Shown piece by piece: positions 23,359-35,683 of a stretch of DNA of 64,000 nucleotides (its first letter is position 1; each line of letters starts with the position of its first letter). The stretch lies in assembly GCF_026212465.1 (NCBI RefSeq), contig NC_080058.1, forward strand, positions 1,887,501-1,951,500, given 5' to 3'. The position numbers were made by a program, and so were the translations under genes. The stretch is from Amaranthus tricolor. Lineage: Eukaryota; Streptophyta; Magnoliopsida; Caryophyllales; Amaranthaceae. Under the pieces are notes generated by a model. It worked only from the letters and a program-made list of their open reading frames with translations, made no database searches and had not been told where the DNA came from.

Positions 23359-25290
23359 TCAGAACCCAACCCTAGCTGTTTCAACACCAAATGTAGCCGG
23401 CCGATGCGGCTCCATCTTCCGCCCATTATCTCTCCCCCACAAGCTACAAGCCATATCCGACGGCGCAATCTTAGCCGCAGCCGATCTCAACGGAGCCGAC
23501 TTGCACCTCGTTAAAACCAACGGCTCATACGCGCCGCCGCCATTTAAAAGCTTCTGTTCAATTAAATTAGCGACTGTACCACCACAAGCTGGAAAAGAAA
23601 TTGATGACCTTGCCGGCTGAACCAGGGGCTGAACCACTGGTTCAAACCGCTGTTGAACCGGAAGCGGTGGAGGTTTTTTCTTCTTCGTATCATCTGAACC
23701 GCCTAATTTATTCCCCGTTTTATTGGGATGCCGTCGGATGAAATCATTGCTACATACCCAAGTTTCTTTGGACACTTCCATTGATACCTTTGGCTCACAC
23801 ATCATTAACAGTAAACAATCTGGTAATGTTGACTTCTTATTTTCCGCCATTGACGTTGACTTTCTTCCTTCTTGTATCTTTTCTTCTACAATTTCATTTG
23901 GGATTATTTCTTCCTTTTCTCTCTCTTTTGACACAACTATTGACTCTTCTGAAGAATTTGATACAGTGGAAGTTGTAGTTCTAGAAAGTTCTAAACTTTC
24001 CTCATCTTGTTCTTCTTGTTCTTGTTGATTTTCTTCCAAATTAACAGTCAAATCTTGCTCATTTCCACCATTTTCAACCTTACCTTCATCTACAATTGCT
24101 TCAATTGAAAACCCATTATCCAACATTTCATCTTCTACATGGGTTTCTTCTAGAAAATCACACTTTACATGCTCTGTTTTTCCTCTGTTTTCTAACTTCA
24201 TTTCCTCCTCTTGATCTTGATCATCATCTTCCTCAATAAAATTAGGTAATTCTACCCAAAGATCCAATATTTCTTCAATTTTCTCATACCCATCAATAAA
24301 TTCCTCTTCTTTATCCTCTTTTACCTCAAATTTCACCTCAAGGTTCACATCTTTAACCTCTTCATCATCATTATCAAGTTGTGGCTCCCACAATTTATGA
24401 GAAAGAGAAGCCATTTTCATAGGATCAGATCTACACCTCATCAATAAAAGAGCATTTTTAGGAGGTATACAAATACTAACCCTAGAACCTTCTTCCTCAT
24501 CCCCACCATTATCATTACCAATCTCATCTTCATTTTTATTAAACAAATCATCAAACTCTATATCATCAAATATAGACCTCCTTCTAGAACATTCTCTTTC
24601 CATCATTATACTCTCACATCTAACTTCTTCACCTCCCACAACTAACTCAATATCTTTCCTTTTTTCTTCCTCTTCAACTTCTTGTAATGACACTAACCAC
24701 CTAAAAACAGCACAAGAATTTGGTTCATTTTCATTTTCCTCCTTAACTTTCCTTCCCTTTTCTCCTCCACTACTAAAACAAGAAGATTTACAAGGAAACA
24801 AACAACTAAATTCATTCCCAAAAGCTCTTAAAGCTTCACAAATTGTTAAAGGAAGATGTACCCATCTTTGATTTCTATGATTTAAATTCAACCCACATTC
24901 TTGATTTTGAATCCCATGTGAAATCCCATCATGGGTATGTTCAATTCTTCGAAAACTAGCTTCCCCACCACTTAATCTTTTACTTCTACAAGCCCTCATC
25001 TTCATTTTCTTGCCTTGTTTCTTAGTCTTTACTCTAACTTGACCAATACAAGTAACTTTAGGGGAAGATGGTTCAGGGTTTTCAGCAAAACCAGAAGATC
25101 CCCTTGTTTTCTTGGAAGGAAACATGGTTGGTGATTTATCAATGGTGGTTGTATGAGCAGGACTAAGGATAGATTTGGAAGAACGGCGCAAAGAAGAGGA
25201 TTTAGAAAGGTGGGAAGTGAAGCAAATGAATAGCTCACTTGTAGAAGTTTGTGTGTTTGTAGCTCTATGAGGTCTTTCAATGATGGACAT
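23359..25290 (-). CDS. Conserved plant protein of unknown function (643 aa)
   Basis: Single exon. The N-terminus (MSIIERPHRATNTQTSTSEL) and several islands look conserved in plants: a basic segment around MKMRACRSKRL, WVHLPLTICEALRAFGNE, LLLMRCRSDPMKMASLS, DCLLLMMCEPKVSMEVSKE, and near the C-terminus VLTRCKSAPLRSAAAKIAP. I recall a family with this C-terminal signature annotated in Arabidopsis as 'protamine P1 family protein' (a similarity label, not a function). Between the islands are long acidic stretches rich in Glu and Asp, so much of the protein is probably disordered. There is no transmembrane segment or enzyme motif. The start at 25290 begins the conserved N-terminus and follows a pyrimidine-rich leader. 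Function unknown. Confidence 0.85.
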   Translation of the reverse strand: MSIIERPHRATNTQTSTSELFICFTSHLSKSSSLRRSSKSILSPAHTTTIDKSPTMFPSKKTRGSSGFAENPEPSSPKVTCIGQVRVKTKKQGKKMKMRACRSKRLSGGEASFRRIEHTHDGISHGIQNQECGLNLNHRNQRWVHLPLTICEALRAFGNEFSCLFPCKSSCFSSGGEKGRKVKEENENEPNSCAVFRWLVSLQEVEEEEKRKDIELVVGGEEVRCESIMMERECSRRRSIFDDIEFDDLFNKNEDEIGNDNGGDEEEGSRVSICIPPKNALLLMRCRSDPMKMASLSHKLWEPQLDNDDEEVKDVNLEVKFEVKEDKEEEFIDGYEKIEEILDLWVELPNFIEEDDDQDQEEEMKLENRGKTEHVKCDFLEETHVEDEMLDNGFSIEAIVDEGKVENGGNEQDLTVNLEENQQEQEEQDEESLELSRTTTSTVSNSSEESIVVSKEREKEEIIPNEIVEEKIQEGRKSTSMAENKKSTLPDCLLLMMCEPKVSMEVSKETWVCSNDFIRRHPNKTGNKLGGSDDTKKKKPPPLPVQQRFEPVVQPLVQPARSSISFPACGGTVANLIEQKLLNGGGAYEPLVLTRCKSAPLRSAAAKIAPSDMACSLWGRDNGRKMEPHRPATFGVETARVGF

Positions 25291-25680
25291 TATTGAAGGG
25301 TGATTATATATTTATATATTTATTTAAATTGTAAAAATAAAAATGGGTTTATTTGGGGTGAAATTATTGGGAGATAGAGATAGAGATGAGATGATTTGGT
25401 GGATGTATGGGTGAATGAGTGATGGAAGAAGATGATGGGATGGGAAGAGTGAGAGAGTTGTTGGACTTGGATTGTTGCTATTGTTGCTTGCAAATGGTGA
25501 GTAGTGGAGTATTGGTAGTGTTTTGGTAAATGGTAGTGTAGTGTAGTAGAGTAAGTACTAAGTAGTACATGAACAATGGTTATGGGTTAGAGTGTTGGAG
25601 ACTTGAGTAAAAAAATGGGAAGGTTATGAGTACTTGAAACTTGAAACTTGAAACTTGAAACTTGAAACTTGATAGATTAG
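25291..25680 (-). promoter_or_regulatory. Pyrimidine-rich 5' leader with tandem repeat
   Basis: Read on the minus strand, about 25300-25560 is rich in tct, cac and aac, as plant leaders often are. Upstream, at 25632-25672, is a 7-bp tandem repeat acttgaa (five copies plus a partial). The transcription start is not identified. Confidence 0.4.
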
Positions 25681-25859
25681 TTGATAGATTGGTGTTTGTC
25701 TTGTCTTTACACACAAAGCATTCATATCCCAAGATTAGGGTTTTGATGTGATGGCACCTCACTTCACTTTGAGTTTTTGGTGAAAAAGTGGGTAAAAAAG
25801 TTGCTATTATCCATTTTAGTTTCACAAAATTTTTCTGAGAGAATAGTCGGCACAACATA

Positions 25860-28615
25860 TTATATATTTTTTAAAATATTATAAGGAAGTATTAAGAATA
25901 ATATAAGTAGATATTAGATATTGAAAATAGATAGTAAAAATACAGTAAGTAAGTATTAAGGATAATATCAGTAGGCATTAAAAATACAGTAAGTAGGTAT
26001 TAATCTTTACAGGGCTGAAATGAGATACGTCTTTCAAAAAGATGGTCTCTCAAAAAACTAGATATTTTAATTTTTATCGTGTATCTTCGGTAAATGAGTA
26101 TTTTAAAGAGTATGATGGTTGATTTTTACATATTTGGTTTATTAATTGGTAAATAGTAAAACTTTTTGTTCATATAATTAAATAAATTATATATATTAGA
26201 GTTATTTGTAAACTAATTTTAAGTTAAAATGTGAAAAATATTTTGAATAATTTTATTGTATTTTGGCTTGTTTATCCACTTTTGCTTTTGTAAACAATTA
26301 GGAGTAATAATCTAACAACTATATATATGTTGTGATGCTACTTGTCTTATCTTGCTATTTGGTTTGGCTATAGTGTATTATGTGTTACTTAATTTGTTTT
26401 CATTTGCATATCATTCTTTAGTCAAGGGTATCACTAGGTGCGACATTCTTTTTTTTACAAAGATATAATATCTGTCAACTAGCTCTTTTAGCTCAAATTC
26501 TTATCATAACTTTTATAAATAGGATATATTGCATATAATGATAATGAATCGGCAATTATTTATACTAGCAAATATCTTCATTAATAGTTACTCCTTCCGT
26601 TTCTTTTTGTTTGTCCACTTTAAGTTTTTCCACTTAAAAAGAGAGAAATTTATATTTGATTTTTAAAGTATATATTTAAGACAAAATAAATTCACGTGAA
26701 ATCTTGTTAGATTCGTCTTAATGAAAAAATTTTAATATGTAATTTTTACAATTTATTATAATGCGTACTCTGAAATATCGAGACTCAAAACTTGCGTTGA
26801 AATATATGAAAAAGTAAAGTGGACAAAAAAAAAGGAGAGAATAGTTTATAATTTATATAATTGGCTTAACAGCTAGTATAAAAGTCAATGTTTATTAGTT
26901 GGTCAGACAAGTCAATTGAACAAATCATCAACAAACAATTATTATATCAAATATTTTCATTAACAATTTAGCTTATACATACTTAATTGCTATAAAAAGC
27001 CAATGCTATTATATCAAGTCAGACAAGTCAATTCTATCATTAACAATTAATTGTCAAATACCTCTAAAAAACACCTCTAAAATTTAATTCTACAAAACAA
27101 GAAAAAATAAGTGAGTTAAAGAAGTTTGTTACTGTGACATTAAGAGAAAAAAACAGTTACGTTGATGACATAAATAGCGAAAATACGATTTAATTGTCAA
27201 TTATAGAAATATAGTAAAAAAAAATATATTTTTAAAAGAAAATTCATATTGAATTCAATAAAACCGAGAGAAAAGTTCAAGGAGAATAATTCATTTTAAT
27301 TGGTATAAAAAACAAGGGCATGCCTTGAGTATGAAAGACAATAAGAGGAGGAAAAGGTGTTACTAAGAGCTTTATGTTGAGTACACTGAAAATAAATATT
27401 ATTTTTAAAGCTTTGAATAAAATCTTTAATATGTGCCTATACAGATTTTAAGGAGAAGATATATTAGTCTTAAGTATTGTGAACATGATATTCTTCATAA
27501 AATATACTTTCTTTATTTTTGTTTGATATTCTTATATTTTTTTTTTCACATTTTTCAAAGTATATGTTTAAAACTCATTATATGTAAAAGCATTGCTTTT
27601 AAATTAAAGTATTTCATATAATAATATTTTATACATCGAGATAAATCTAACAATATCTCATCTGAATATATACATATATATTTGTTAAGATTCAATATCA
27701 GGAACTTTGTCTGAAAAAAACGATATTTACTTCAATTGAGACAAATCTCAATTTTTAAGCATGTATAAGTTTTTCACTCAAATAGAATATTCGTTGTGGA
27801 AACATAAAATGAGAACGAAAAGAGTATTAAATGGTTCCTCCATTGGTTGCATGAGGTGGCTTAGCACAAAAGCATGGATCTATACAGAACAAAATAATTA
27901 ACAATGCTAATTAATATATTAATAATAATGATTAACACTAATTAATAATCCTACCATTGACTGGGGAACAAATCTAGTCATTAGCTATATACTAGCTAGG
28001 CAATGCCCATTGGCCTATTTAACCATGTTTGATCCATAAATATGAAGTTGAACATGGCCAGATCATTAGATATTCTTCATATAAAGCCAAAAACAATGTA
28101 CTTAGCATCCATTATATACTTGTATGTACTACTACTAAATCAACTTTATTGTGTAATTTCCAAAATAATTTAATCCCATTTATAATATTCTCTTTAACCC
28201 TTTGGCCACTAGGCCATATGATTTATTAACACTAAATCTAATCTATTTAATTAATATCAAAGAGAAATGCAATGTTTTTTTTTTCGAGAAAAGATGGATG
28301 AGTATTTTTTTTATTATAAATGAGAAGAAAAAAAAATAGATAGTTAAAATGAAATTAAAGAAAGTTAAAACGTATGGATGTGAATTACAAAAGTGATGAA
28401 TCATTGTCAAAAAAAAGTTGCAAAGTAAAGGAAACCAGCCAAAATAACAAATAAAAATTAAATGAGTGGAATTGAGGGAGTAAATAATATTCGTCTATAT
28501 ATATTAGATCTGATCGAATCAAATAAAATATGTCAATGTAATATTCCTTTTTCTCTTTGAATTAAATTGCTAGTGATAGCAACATATTATAAGTAAAAAT
28601 ATTATTTTAAGAAGT
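25860..28615. other. Intergenic, repeat-rich, no gene seen
   Basis: A Stowaway-like MITE lies at about 26590-26843: ctccttccgtttctttttg at one end, aaaaaaaaaggagag at the other, with internal cttgttagattcgtcttaat shared with a copy at 59.6 kb. The remainder is AT-rich. The short open frames at 27433 and 28029 lack any support. Confidence 0.45.
26590..26843. mobile_element. Stowaway-like MITE
   Basis: The ends are inverted (ctccttccgtttctttttg; aaaaaaaaaggagag) and lie next to TA. The internal sequence, including gtgaaatcttgttagattcg, matches the element at about 59612-59850. No coding capacity. Confidence 0.55.
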
Positions 28616-28630
28616 AGTAACAAACTAAAA

Positions 28631-30851
28631 CAAAAGGATAAAGGATAAAACCAAAAGGTTTAAAGAGCTTATGACGTGTACAGAGGAAAGAGATTGTATA
28701 AGTAAGAGAGAAATCTATAAAGAAGCCAAACGAGTGGCAAAAAAAGAGGTAGCTGAGGCAAAATGACGGGCTTACGAAGACTTCTACAAGAAGCTAGATA
28801 CAAAAGAGGGAGAGAAGCATATTTTCAAACTTGCAAAAGTCAGGTCCAGAAAGAAGTAAGACATTGAGGCAGTTAGGTACAACAAGGATGAGGATGGAAA
28901 AGTTTTGTTGAGACAAGATGACATCAAAACAAGGTGGTACCATACTTCTCTCATTTGCTAAATGAATCTAGGGGAACAAAGGAAGGAAGAGGACAAACTC
29001 CAAACGCCCAAAGCCAACATGAATATGGGTCAAACCGGGACATAACCACAAAGGAAGTTAGTAACGCTCTCAAGGAAATAGGGCGAGCCAAGGTAGTTAG
29101 TCCTGACAACATCCCGATTGAGGTATGGAGATGCTTAGGAGAAGAAGGCATTCAATGGTTAACTAACCTTTTCAATGTTAACTGGAGCACACGTAGATGC
29201 CCGAGGAATGGAGGAGCAGTACACTTATCCCGTTATATAAAAACAAAGGCGATGCACAAGTGTGTGGCAATTATAGAGGGACTAAACTCCTCGGCCACAC
29301 AATGAAATTGTGGGAAAGAGCGATAGAGTAGAAAATCGGACAAGAGGCGGTGATTAGAGAACACCAATTTGGGTTCATGCCAGGGAGATCTACCACCGAG
29401 GCTATACATGTGTTAAGCAGACTGATGGAAAAAATATAGGGAGAGGAAAAAGGATTTACATATGGTGTTTATAGATTTGGAGAAGGATTATGATAGCATA
29501 CCACGATATACCATTTGGGAGAGCCTAGTGGCTAAGGGAGTCTCGCGAAGCCATATTGAAGCAATACGAGACAAGTATAATAGAGCATCAACTAACATAC
29601 AGACACCTGTTGGGATTACAAAGTCATTTCCAGTCAGAGTAGGCTTACATTAGGGATCAGCACTAAGCCCATTCCTCTTTGCAATCATTATAGATGAGCT
29701 CTCTAAGTCTAATTGGGAAACCGTGTCATGGTGCATGTTATTCGCTGACGATATAGTGTTAGTCGCAAAAACTTGCGAAGAGGCTAATACTAAATTGGAA
29801 GAATGGAGGGCAGTTTTAGAAAGTAAAGGGTTACGTATAAGTCGTATAAATACAGAATATTTGAGATGCAATTTTAGTGGCAATGATCAAGTTGATGCTC
29901 AAGATGTGAAAATTGGAGAAGATGTAATCACAAGTACGAAAAAGTTCAAGTACTTAGGATCGGTTATCCAAAGTAATGGGGAGATTGATAGGGATGTTAC
30001 ACATCGTATACAAGCGGGTTGGCTTAAGTGAAGAGTGGGTACCGGAGTGTCATGCAATAGAAAGTTCCCGATAAGACTGAAAAGTAAATTCTACAAATGT
30101 GCCATTAGGCCATCTCTGTTGTATGGGACAGAGTGTTGGCCCGTTAAGAAGATTCGTGAACAAAAGATGGAAGTAGCAAAGATGTGAATGCTGAGGTGGA
30201 TGTGTGGTAACACAATTATGGATAGAATTAAGAACAAGGAGTTTAGAAAGAAGTTAGGCATTGCTCCATTATCTTAGAAAATGCGTGAAAATAGGTTAAG
30301 ATGGTTTGAACATGTGCAAAGAAAGACTCTCGATTCTCCTGTTAGAAGGATAGAAAGCATCATAGTGAAGGGTAAGAGAAATCAATGAAGACCTAAGAAA
30401 ACGTGGGTCGAGCAAATAAAGAACGATTTGAGTGAGTTGAGCCTCTCTGCGGACCTGACTAGGGATTGGAATAGTTGAAGACGTGAGATCCATATCTTAG
30501 ACTACTATTAGTTTAGCTAGCTGCCTTCATAACCTAGTGTCTAGTTGCTTCTTACCCTCTCTATTTTTTTTTCTTTTTTTCTCTCATCGTGGCTTTATTT
30601 TATCTATCTTTTATCTTTTATTTGTATTTTATTTTTATGTTATTTTATGTAGATATAATCTTTTTTTGCAAGTAGGTGTTATCTCAAGACAACGTTGCCA
30701 TTCATATTCTCTTATGCAGGGTTTTTTCTGTTTGGGGTAAAATCGACCGCTTTTCTCTAGTTCTCCCTGTGAAGGGTGTACGAGTATGGATTATGACAAC
30801 TTCCTCACCTAGACCCTGCTCTCCAGTGGAATATTGGGTATGATGATGATG
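28631..30851 (+). mobile_element. RTE-like LINE, 5'-truncated and inactive
   Basis: Broken reverse-transcriptase frames carry recognisable motifs in order: a PDNIPIEVWRCLGEEG-type segment (about 29100-29150), VFIDLEKDYDSIPR (about 29464), and the catalytic FADDIVLVAKTCEEANTKL (about 29744). Later comes a weaker C-terminal region around 30110-30430. Several stops and frame changes separate them and no endonuclease region is present. The 3' end runs into a short (TGA)n tail rather than poly(A), as in RTE-clade LINEs. Near-matching 15-bp flanks, agtaacaaactaaaa (28616-28630) and agtaactaattaaaa (30852-30866), look like an aged target duplication. Confidence 0.8.
28934..30031 (+). pseudogene. Reverse transcriptase remnant of the LINE
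   Basis: Three open pieces (28934-29305, 29462-29653, 29723-30031) cover fingers, palm and part of the thumb of a non-LTR reverse transcriptase. The aspartate pair of the FADD motif is present, but the pieces are separated by stop codons and frame changes, so no functional enzyme could be made. Confidence 0.8.
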
Positions 30852-31481
30852 AGTAACTAATTAAAAGTTATATGAAAAAAGAAATCTAAATTGAGAATTG
30901 AGAAAATGACAATAAAATGAAGACCAAAATGATATGCACAAACCATCATTTATCAACCATGTCAATGTTGTTGATAGCTACTCAACAAGACAATAATGTT
31001 GATTGAAGGCAATTTGAATGAGATTAAAAGATTGATATGGGTATTTTGGAAAACGTAATCACATGGGTTATTATGAATACAACTTGCTCTGTTTTTATTT
31101 GATTTTCTTATTTTCTATTTTACACAGCTTTATTTAATTATTATTTTTCTGTAAAATCTTTCTATTTATATAATATTTTTAAATATAATTAGCTTCTTAG
31201 TCATTCTAATTTTAACTTTTTTAATTTTGTGGTTCTTATATTTTCCTACCGACTTTATGTCTTAAAATGTTTTTCACTAATTTTATTTTATATTTTTAAT
31301 GTTTGTGGTTTTATTTTTTCAACTAATTTTATTTTATAGATTTTTCAATGTTTAAGTTTCCCACTTTTCTCCATTATCTTATTATTTAATAAAATAATAT
31401 ATTTACATCTAAAATATTTATTTTTGGTTGTGAATAACTTTTAAAGAAATATAAAATAAAAATGAAAAAAGTATATACTAA

Positions 31482-31726
31482 TTCTTAAATGAAACGGTCT
31501 CAAAGTGAGACCATCTCTATTGGGCTGATCCAATATATATTTTTTATCTTAAAGTGATCATTTATAATGTTAAAGTGATCACTTATAATGTTAAAATAAT
31601 TATTTTTTTATGGTTCTAGAGTGATTACTTATAACCTTAAAACGATAATTTATAATCTTAAAGTAATTAATTAAATAAATAGACTAATTATAGTATATGT
31701 CCGTGTGATACCGTATTAGTAAGAGT
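31482..31726. mobile_element. Palindrome-ended MITE, copy 1
   Basis: The left end contains gaaacggtctcaaagtgaga and the right end a diverged gtccgtgtgataccgt. The interior repeats aaagtgatcacttataatgt-type units several times. Shares ends with the copies at 33.1, 54.9 and 58.7 kb, and the interior unit with about 58330-58460. Confidence 0.5.
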
Positions 31727-33120
31727 AGAGGGTCCGATTGGGACCGGGTCAAACAGAAACAAAAAAGCATCCAAATTCCAAAGGAAAAAGTGCACGTGAG
31801 TAGAACCCGAGACTGGCCTCCTACACTTTTTTACTTTAAAGTGGTAACAATTTCCTCATTATAAGGCTATACCATATAGTATATGTATATCTTTGTCATC
31901 CTTTTCTATTCTACTTCTATTATTAATTTTTACGTGTCTTTCAAATTGTTATTATAATGGTAATATTATCAATAAAGTAGCAATTTTAATAGGATAAAGA
32001 AATCATTATTTATGTATCATAGGTATTAGATAATATTTATTTTTCCCTTTAATTTTATTATATGGCGAAAATTGAAGTGAATTTTTTATGTATCGGATTG
32101 TAGTATATTCAAATGGACCAAGAGAATACTATCTTGTCCCCTTTAGTTTACTCTTTAAGGGTAAGAATTTGGGTTTAGAGAGTTTTTTTTGTCTTTTTTA
32201 TTATCAGTTAATCGGAGAAATAAGAAGAAGAAAAACCAAAAAAATAAAATTAGTTTTCGTGGTGGATTCATGTCTTAAAATAATAAAGGTTTGTAAAAGT
32301 GGAATGAACTAAAATAAAAAGTGGGGGATGAAGAGAGTATTGTACAAAATAGTAGAAGTAGCATTTAATTTAACTTTGCGCGGTGTGTTTAGTAAATGTT
32401 TTGTGGTTGATTTTTTTTTGCATAGTATTTAGAATTTGGCTTTTAATTGGTCAATCTTTGAAATAAATGTTTGATAAATGACTTTAAATCTAACAGAGAT
32501 GTTGACCTTTAAACCATAATTAAAAACTATTATAAGTAGAATTTTCATTGACTTTTAGCTTTTCAACGTAATATTTCTTTAATAAAAATCCAATCACTAA
32601 CAGTTCATTTTATACCAAGCACCTCCTAACTTTTTTAGTAACCTGTACAAATATTCTGTCACAATAAATGACACGGACAGAAATGAACAATGAAAGAAAT
32701 AAATAAAAGTAAAATTTCATATTTTTTATAACGTAAGATAATGATATACTCGCACTGTCTCTCCAAATTTGAAAATGAAACCTTATATGGACTTGAATGT
32801 GAAGATCTCAAACTAAAATAAAGATAAATAAACAAGAAGGAAGTGGCATGTCGATATAAATTGTTGTTGTGGTATCAAAATCATGTACTAACATGTCACA
32901 TGCAATAGCCATGTTTACACTCAATTGCATTCTTATAGTACTATTGCTAATAGGACAACTACCCAATACAAAGGGAACTATAGACAAGAACATAAAGGTG
33001 ACTTTAATTTGGAGGGATCATATTTGTGGATAAGCTTAGAATGGTCAAATCACACATCACACATGGGCTTAGGATTAATAATTTATGATAATCAAAAATA
33101 TTTTTTTTTTTCAACACTAA

Positions 33121-33284
33121 TTCTTTATTGAAACCGTCTCATCATGAGACGGCCTTAACTGGAACAACCTAAACACTAAAAAATTACTGTCTTATACAAT
33201 TTAAATTTCATTATTTTTTGATGTTTCATTAATAATGAACTGCTTATATGGTTTCGTCTCACAGTGAGACGGTTTCATACAAGA
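33121..33284. mobile_element. Palindrome-ended MITE, copy 2
   Basis: The left end is ttctttattgaaaccgtctc followed by atcatgagacgg. The right end is gtctcacagtgagacggttt followed by catacaaga. Each end is itself a near-palindrome (cgtctca..tgagacg). About 164 bp with no coding capacity. Confidence 0.6.
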
Positions 33285-35683
33285 CTTGCTGTTGAAGTAA
33301 ATGGTGCAAATTACGTAAATATACTATGTATTTTGAAATTTTAACTATTTTGTACTCAAAATATTTCATTTACTTTTTGACACTATTTGTATAATACTCT
33401 TAATTTGTATTTTATTTTTAATATATTAATTAAAACATAGTCAAGTGAGATTTTGTTTGATTTATCTTAATTCAAGTTCGTATTATTGTAAAAAAAAATC
33501 AGTGAAATGTCGTATTATCCACAAAAATTCATCCACTACAACAAAATATATTTTTAGTGGGATATATTTAAGGACATTTAATTTAAATGTCACCACTTTA
33601 ATATTGTAATGGTATATATAGTGGATAACATCATAATAAAAAAAAAAATCATACTCTTACTTATAAAATTGTAATGTCACTACTTTAATTTAAATGTCAC
33701 TACTTTAATATTCTAAGGTCATTAAATCATATGTAGTAAAAAGTTGATTTTTTGTAGTGATCCTATTTTAAAACTATTACTAGTACTCCCACTACTCCCT
33801 CGATCCTATGAGTGTTGTTACATTTTTTATTTTGATATGTCTCGTCTATATTATAAAATTTGCTATAATTTTTTTTATCATGACACACACTTTTTTTAAA
33901 AAAAAATTTAAATATTTTAAATTTTTATTTCATTTATATATTTCTATTACTTTCTCATGAATAACAATTTTTTTACTACTATTATCAAATTTCTTGGTTT
34001 GATGCTACAAAACAGACAGAGAATTAGCTTAACTTCAAATTCCAAAAAGAAATTATGTTAAATCTGAAAAGTTGGGTCAAGACTTACTAAGGTTGAAAAT
34101 TTTAAAAGTCACTTGACCAAGCATTTAACACAAGAAAGAGACAGCTCATGGATTATTATTATTAGAATGAATTTTGTTTCAAATAGAGCAAGTATTGTCT
34201 CTTCTAAATAAAATTTTGGAATTGAATTACACATAATTTTATATAAAGAGTATCTAAACAAAACTAAGAAGTTTATTTTAAGTTATATTCTTTATTAAGA
34301 CCGTATTATCATAAGACAGACTTAATATATGCTGGGCCAATTTTTTATAAAACTTTTTTTAATAATAAAAATCACAATCCCTTTACGTAGTTTTTCTTAA
34401 AAAAATACCATATCAATTTAAAACATAACAATCAATGTACTAGTAATCTCGTATAGTCCAATTAGCTTAACTTCTAGTGTTACTATACATTTATAAATAA
34501 ATAAATCAACTTATATAATATACACCTATAATAGAGGATATTTTAATATTTAATCTAAAAAGCGAAAATCATCTTACTTAATATTTATGAAAATAAATAT
34601 AAGTTAATCTGTTAAATATTATTATTTTTACCTTTAAAATTTTGACATAATAAATAACGTGTCATTGAGAATAACACATTTAGCATATAATATAGATGGA
34701 CAAATTGATTGATAAAGGAAAGGTGAATGCAGTTAACTATGAACTCTTTGCGTATGACTATGCAGGTCATAACCTCATAGGTGATAGGATGATATCTCTT
34801 GAAGCCCTTATTTCACATGAAGCCCGCTAGCTTCTTAAATGCACTACTAAAGTCCAATAAATGATCCATTTTTTTAGTTATATGGCTATTCTTGTAAGGA
34901 ATCGTATTTCAGTAAAACGATATCAAAGTAAGACTTATAATATCAGAATCTTTTTTAAAATTGTATTAATTGAGCTATTTATCCTATTTATAGGATATGT
35001 CTTACGCTGAGACCGTCTCATATAACAATTTATGATAATTACAAATTACCACTAGCTATAAGAATCCTTAGATTTTAAATATAATAAAAAAATTAAAATT
35101 AATGTAGTAATTCACATATTCCATTGATCCAAAAATTTATGATTCTTTAAATTTGAATAATAATAGATTATAGTAGATTGACCAGTTACATCAAATGTAA
35201 TTTTTAATTATGTAAACTTACAAATAATATTTGTTACCAGGGACCTATTAGAAATAGCTTTTGTTTTAACAAGGATAAATTGAGCAATATCGACCACCAA
35301 ATTCCGTTAAAAGTGGAAGCATAGGCAAGAGCCATTTAATGGAGTGTTGTTTCAATTAATGTAATAAATAATTATAAACAATTATTTTCCCTATATACAA
35401 TCATCTATATACTATATTTCATCACATAAACACAGAATACACAAATTGTTGGACTCGCTTCAAGCCATGAATGCACCAGTAGTAAGACGGTACAGCACAA
35501 CAAGACTAGTGTTCTACCAATCGCTAATGCGATTTGAGCTCGTAACAGCTTCGCATTTTGGCCACTTTGAGGAATATCTCGCAATAAAAATGGTTCTTGG
35601 AGCACCGAAGATCCACAGGAATGAATATATGCATGTTTCGAGCTCACAGACAGCATCGGTCATCAAGGTTTATACGGAGTCAT

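Larger units (their letters stand above)
30867..35683. other. Intergenic, MITE-rich, no gene seen
   Basis: Holds at least two palindrome-ended elements, listed separately, and a possible third with ends near 34288 and 35031. A Stowaway-like fragment starts at about 33790 (ctccctcgatcc). The sequence is otherwise AT-rich. Open frames at 32088, 32808 and 32925 have no family features. Confidence 0.45.

Noticed and set aside
28934..30031. Independent protein genes with FADD motif
   Set aside because: These are fragments of one broken LINE reverse transcriptase, not cellular genes.
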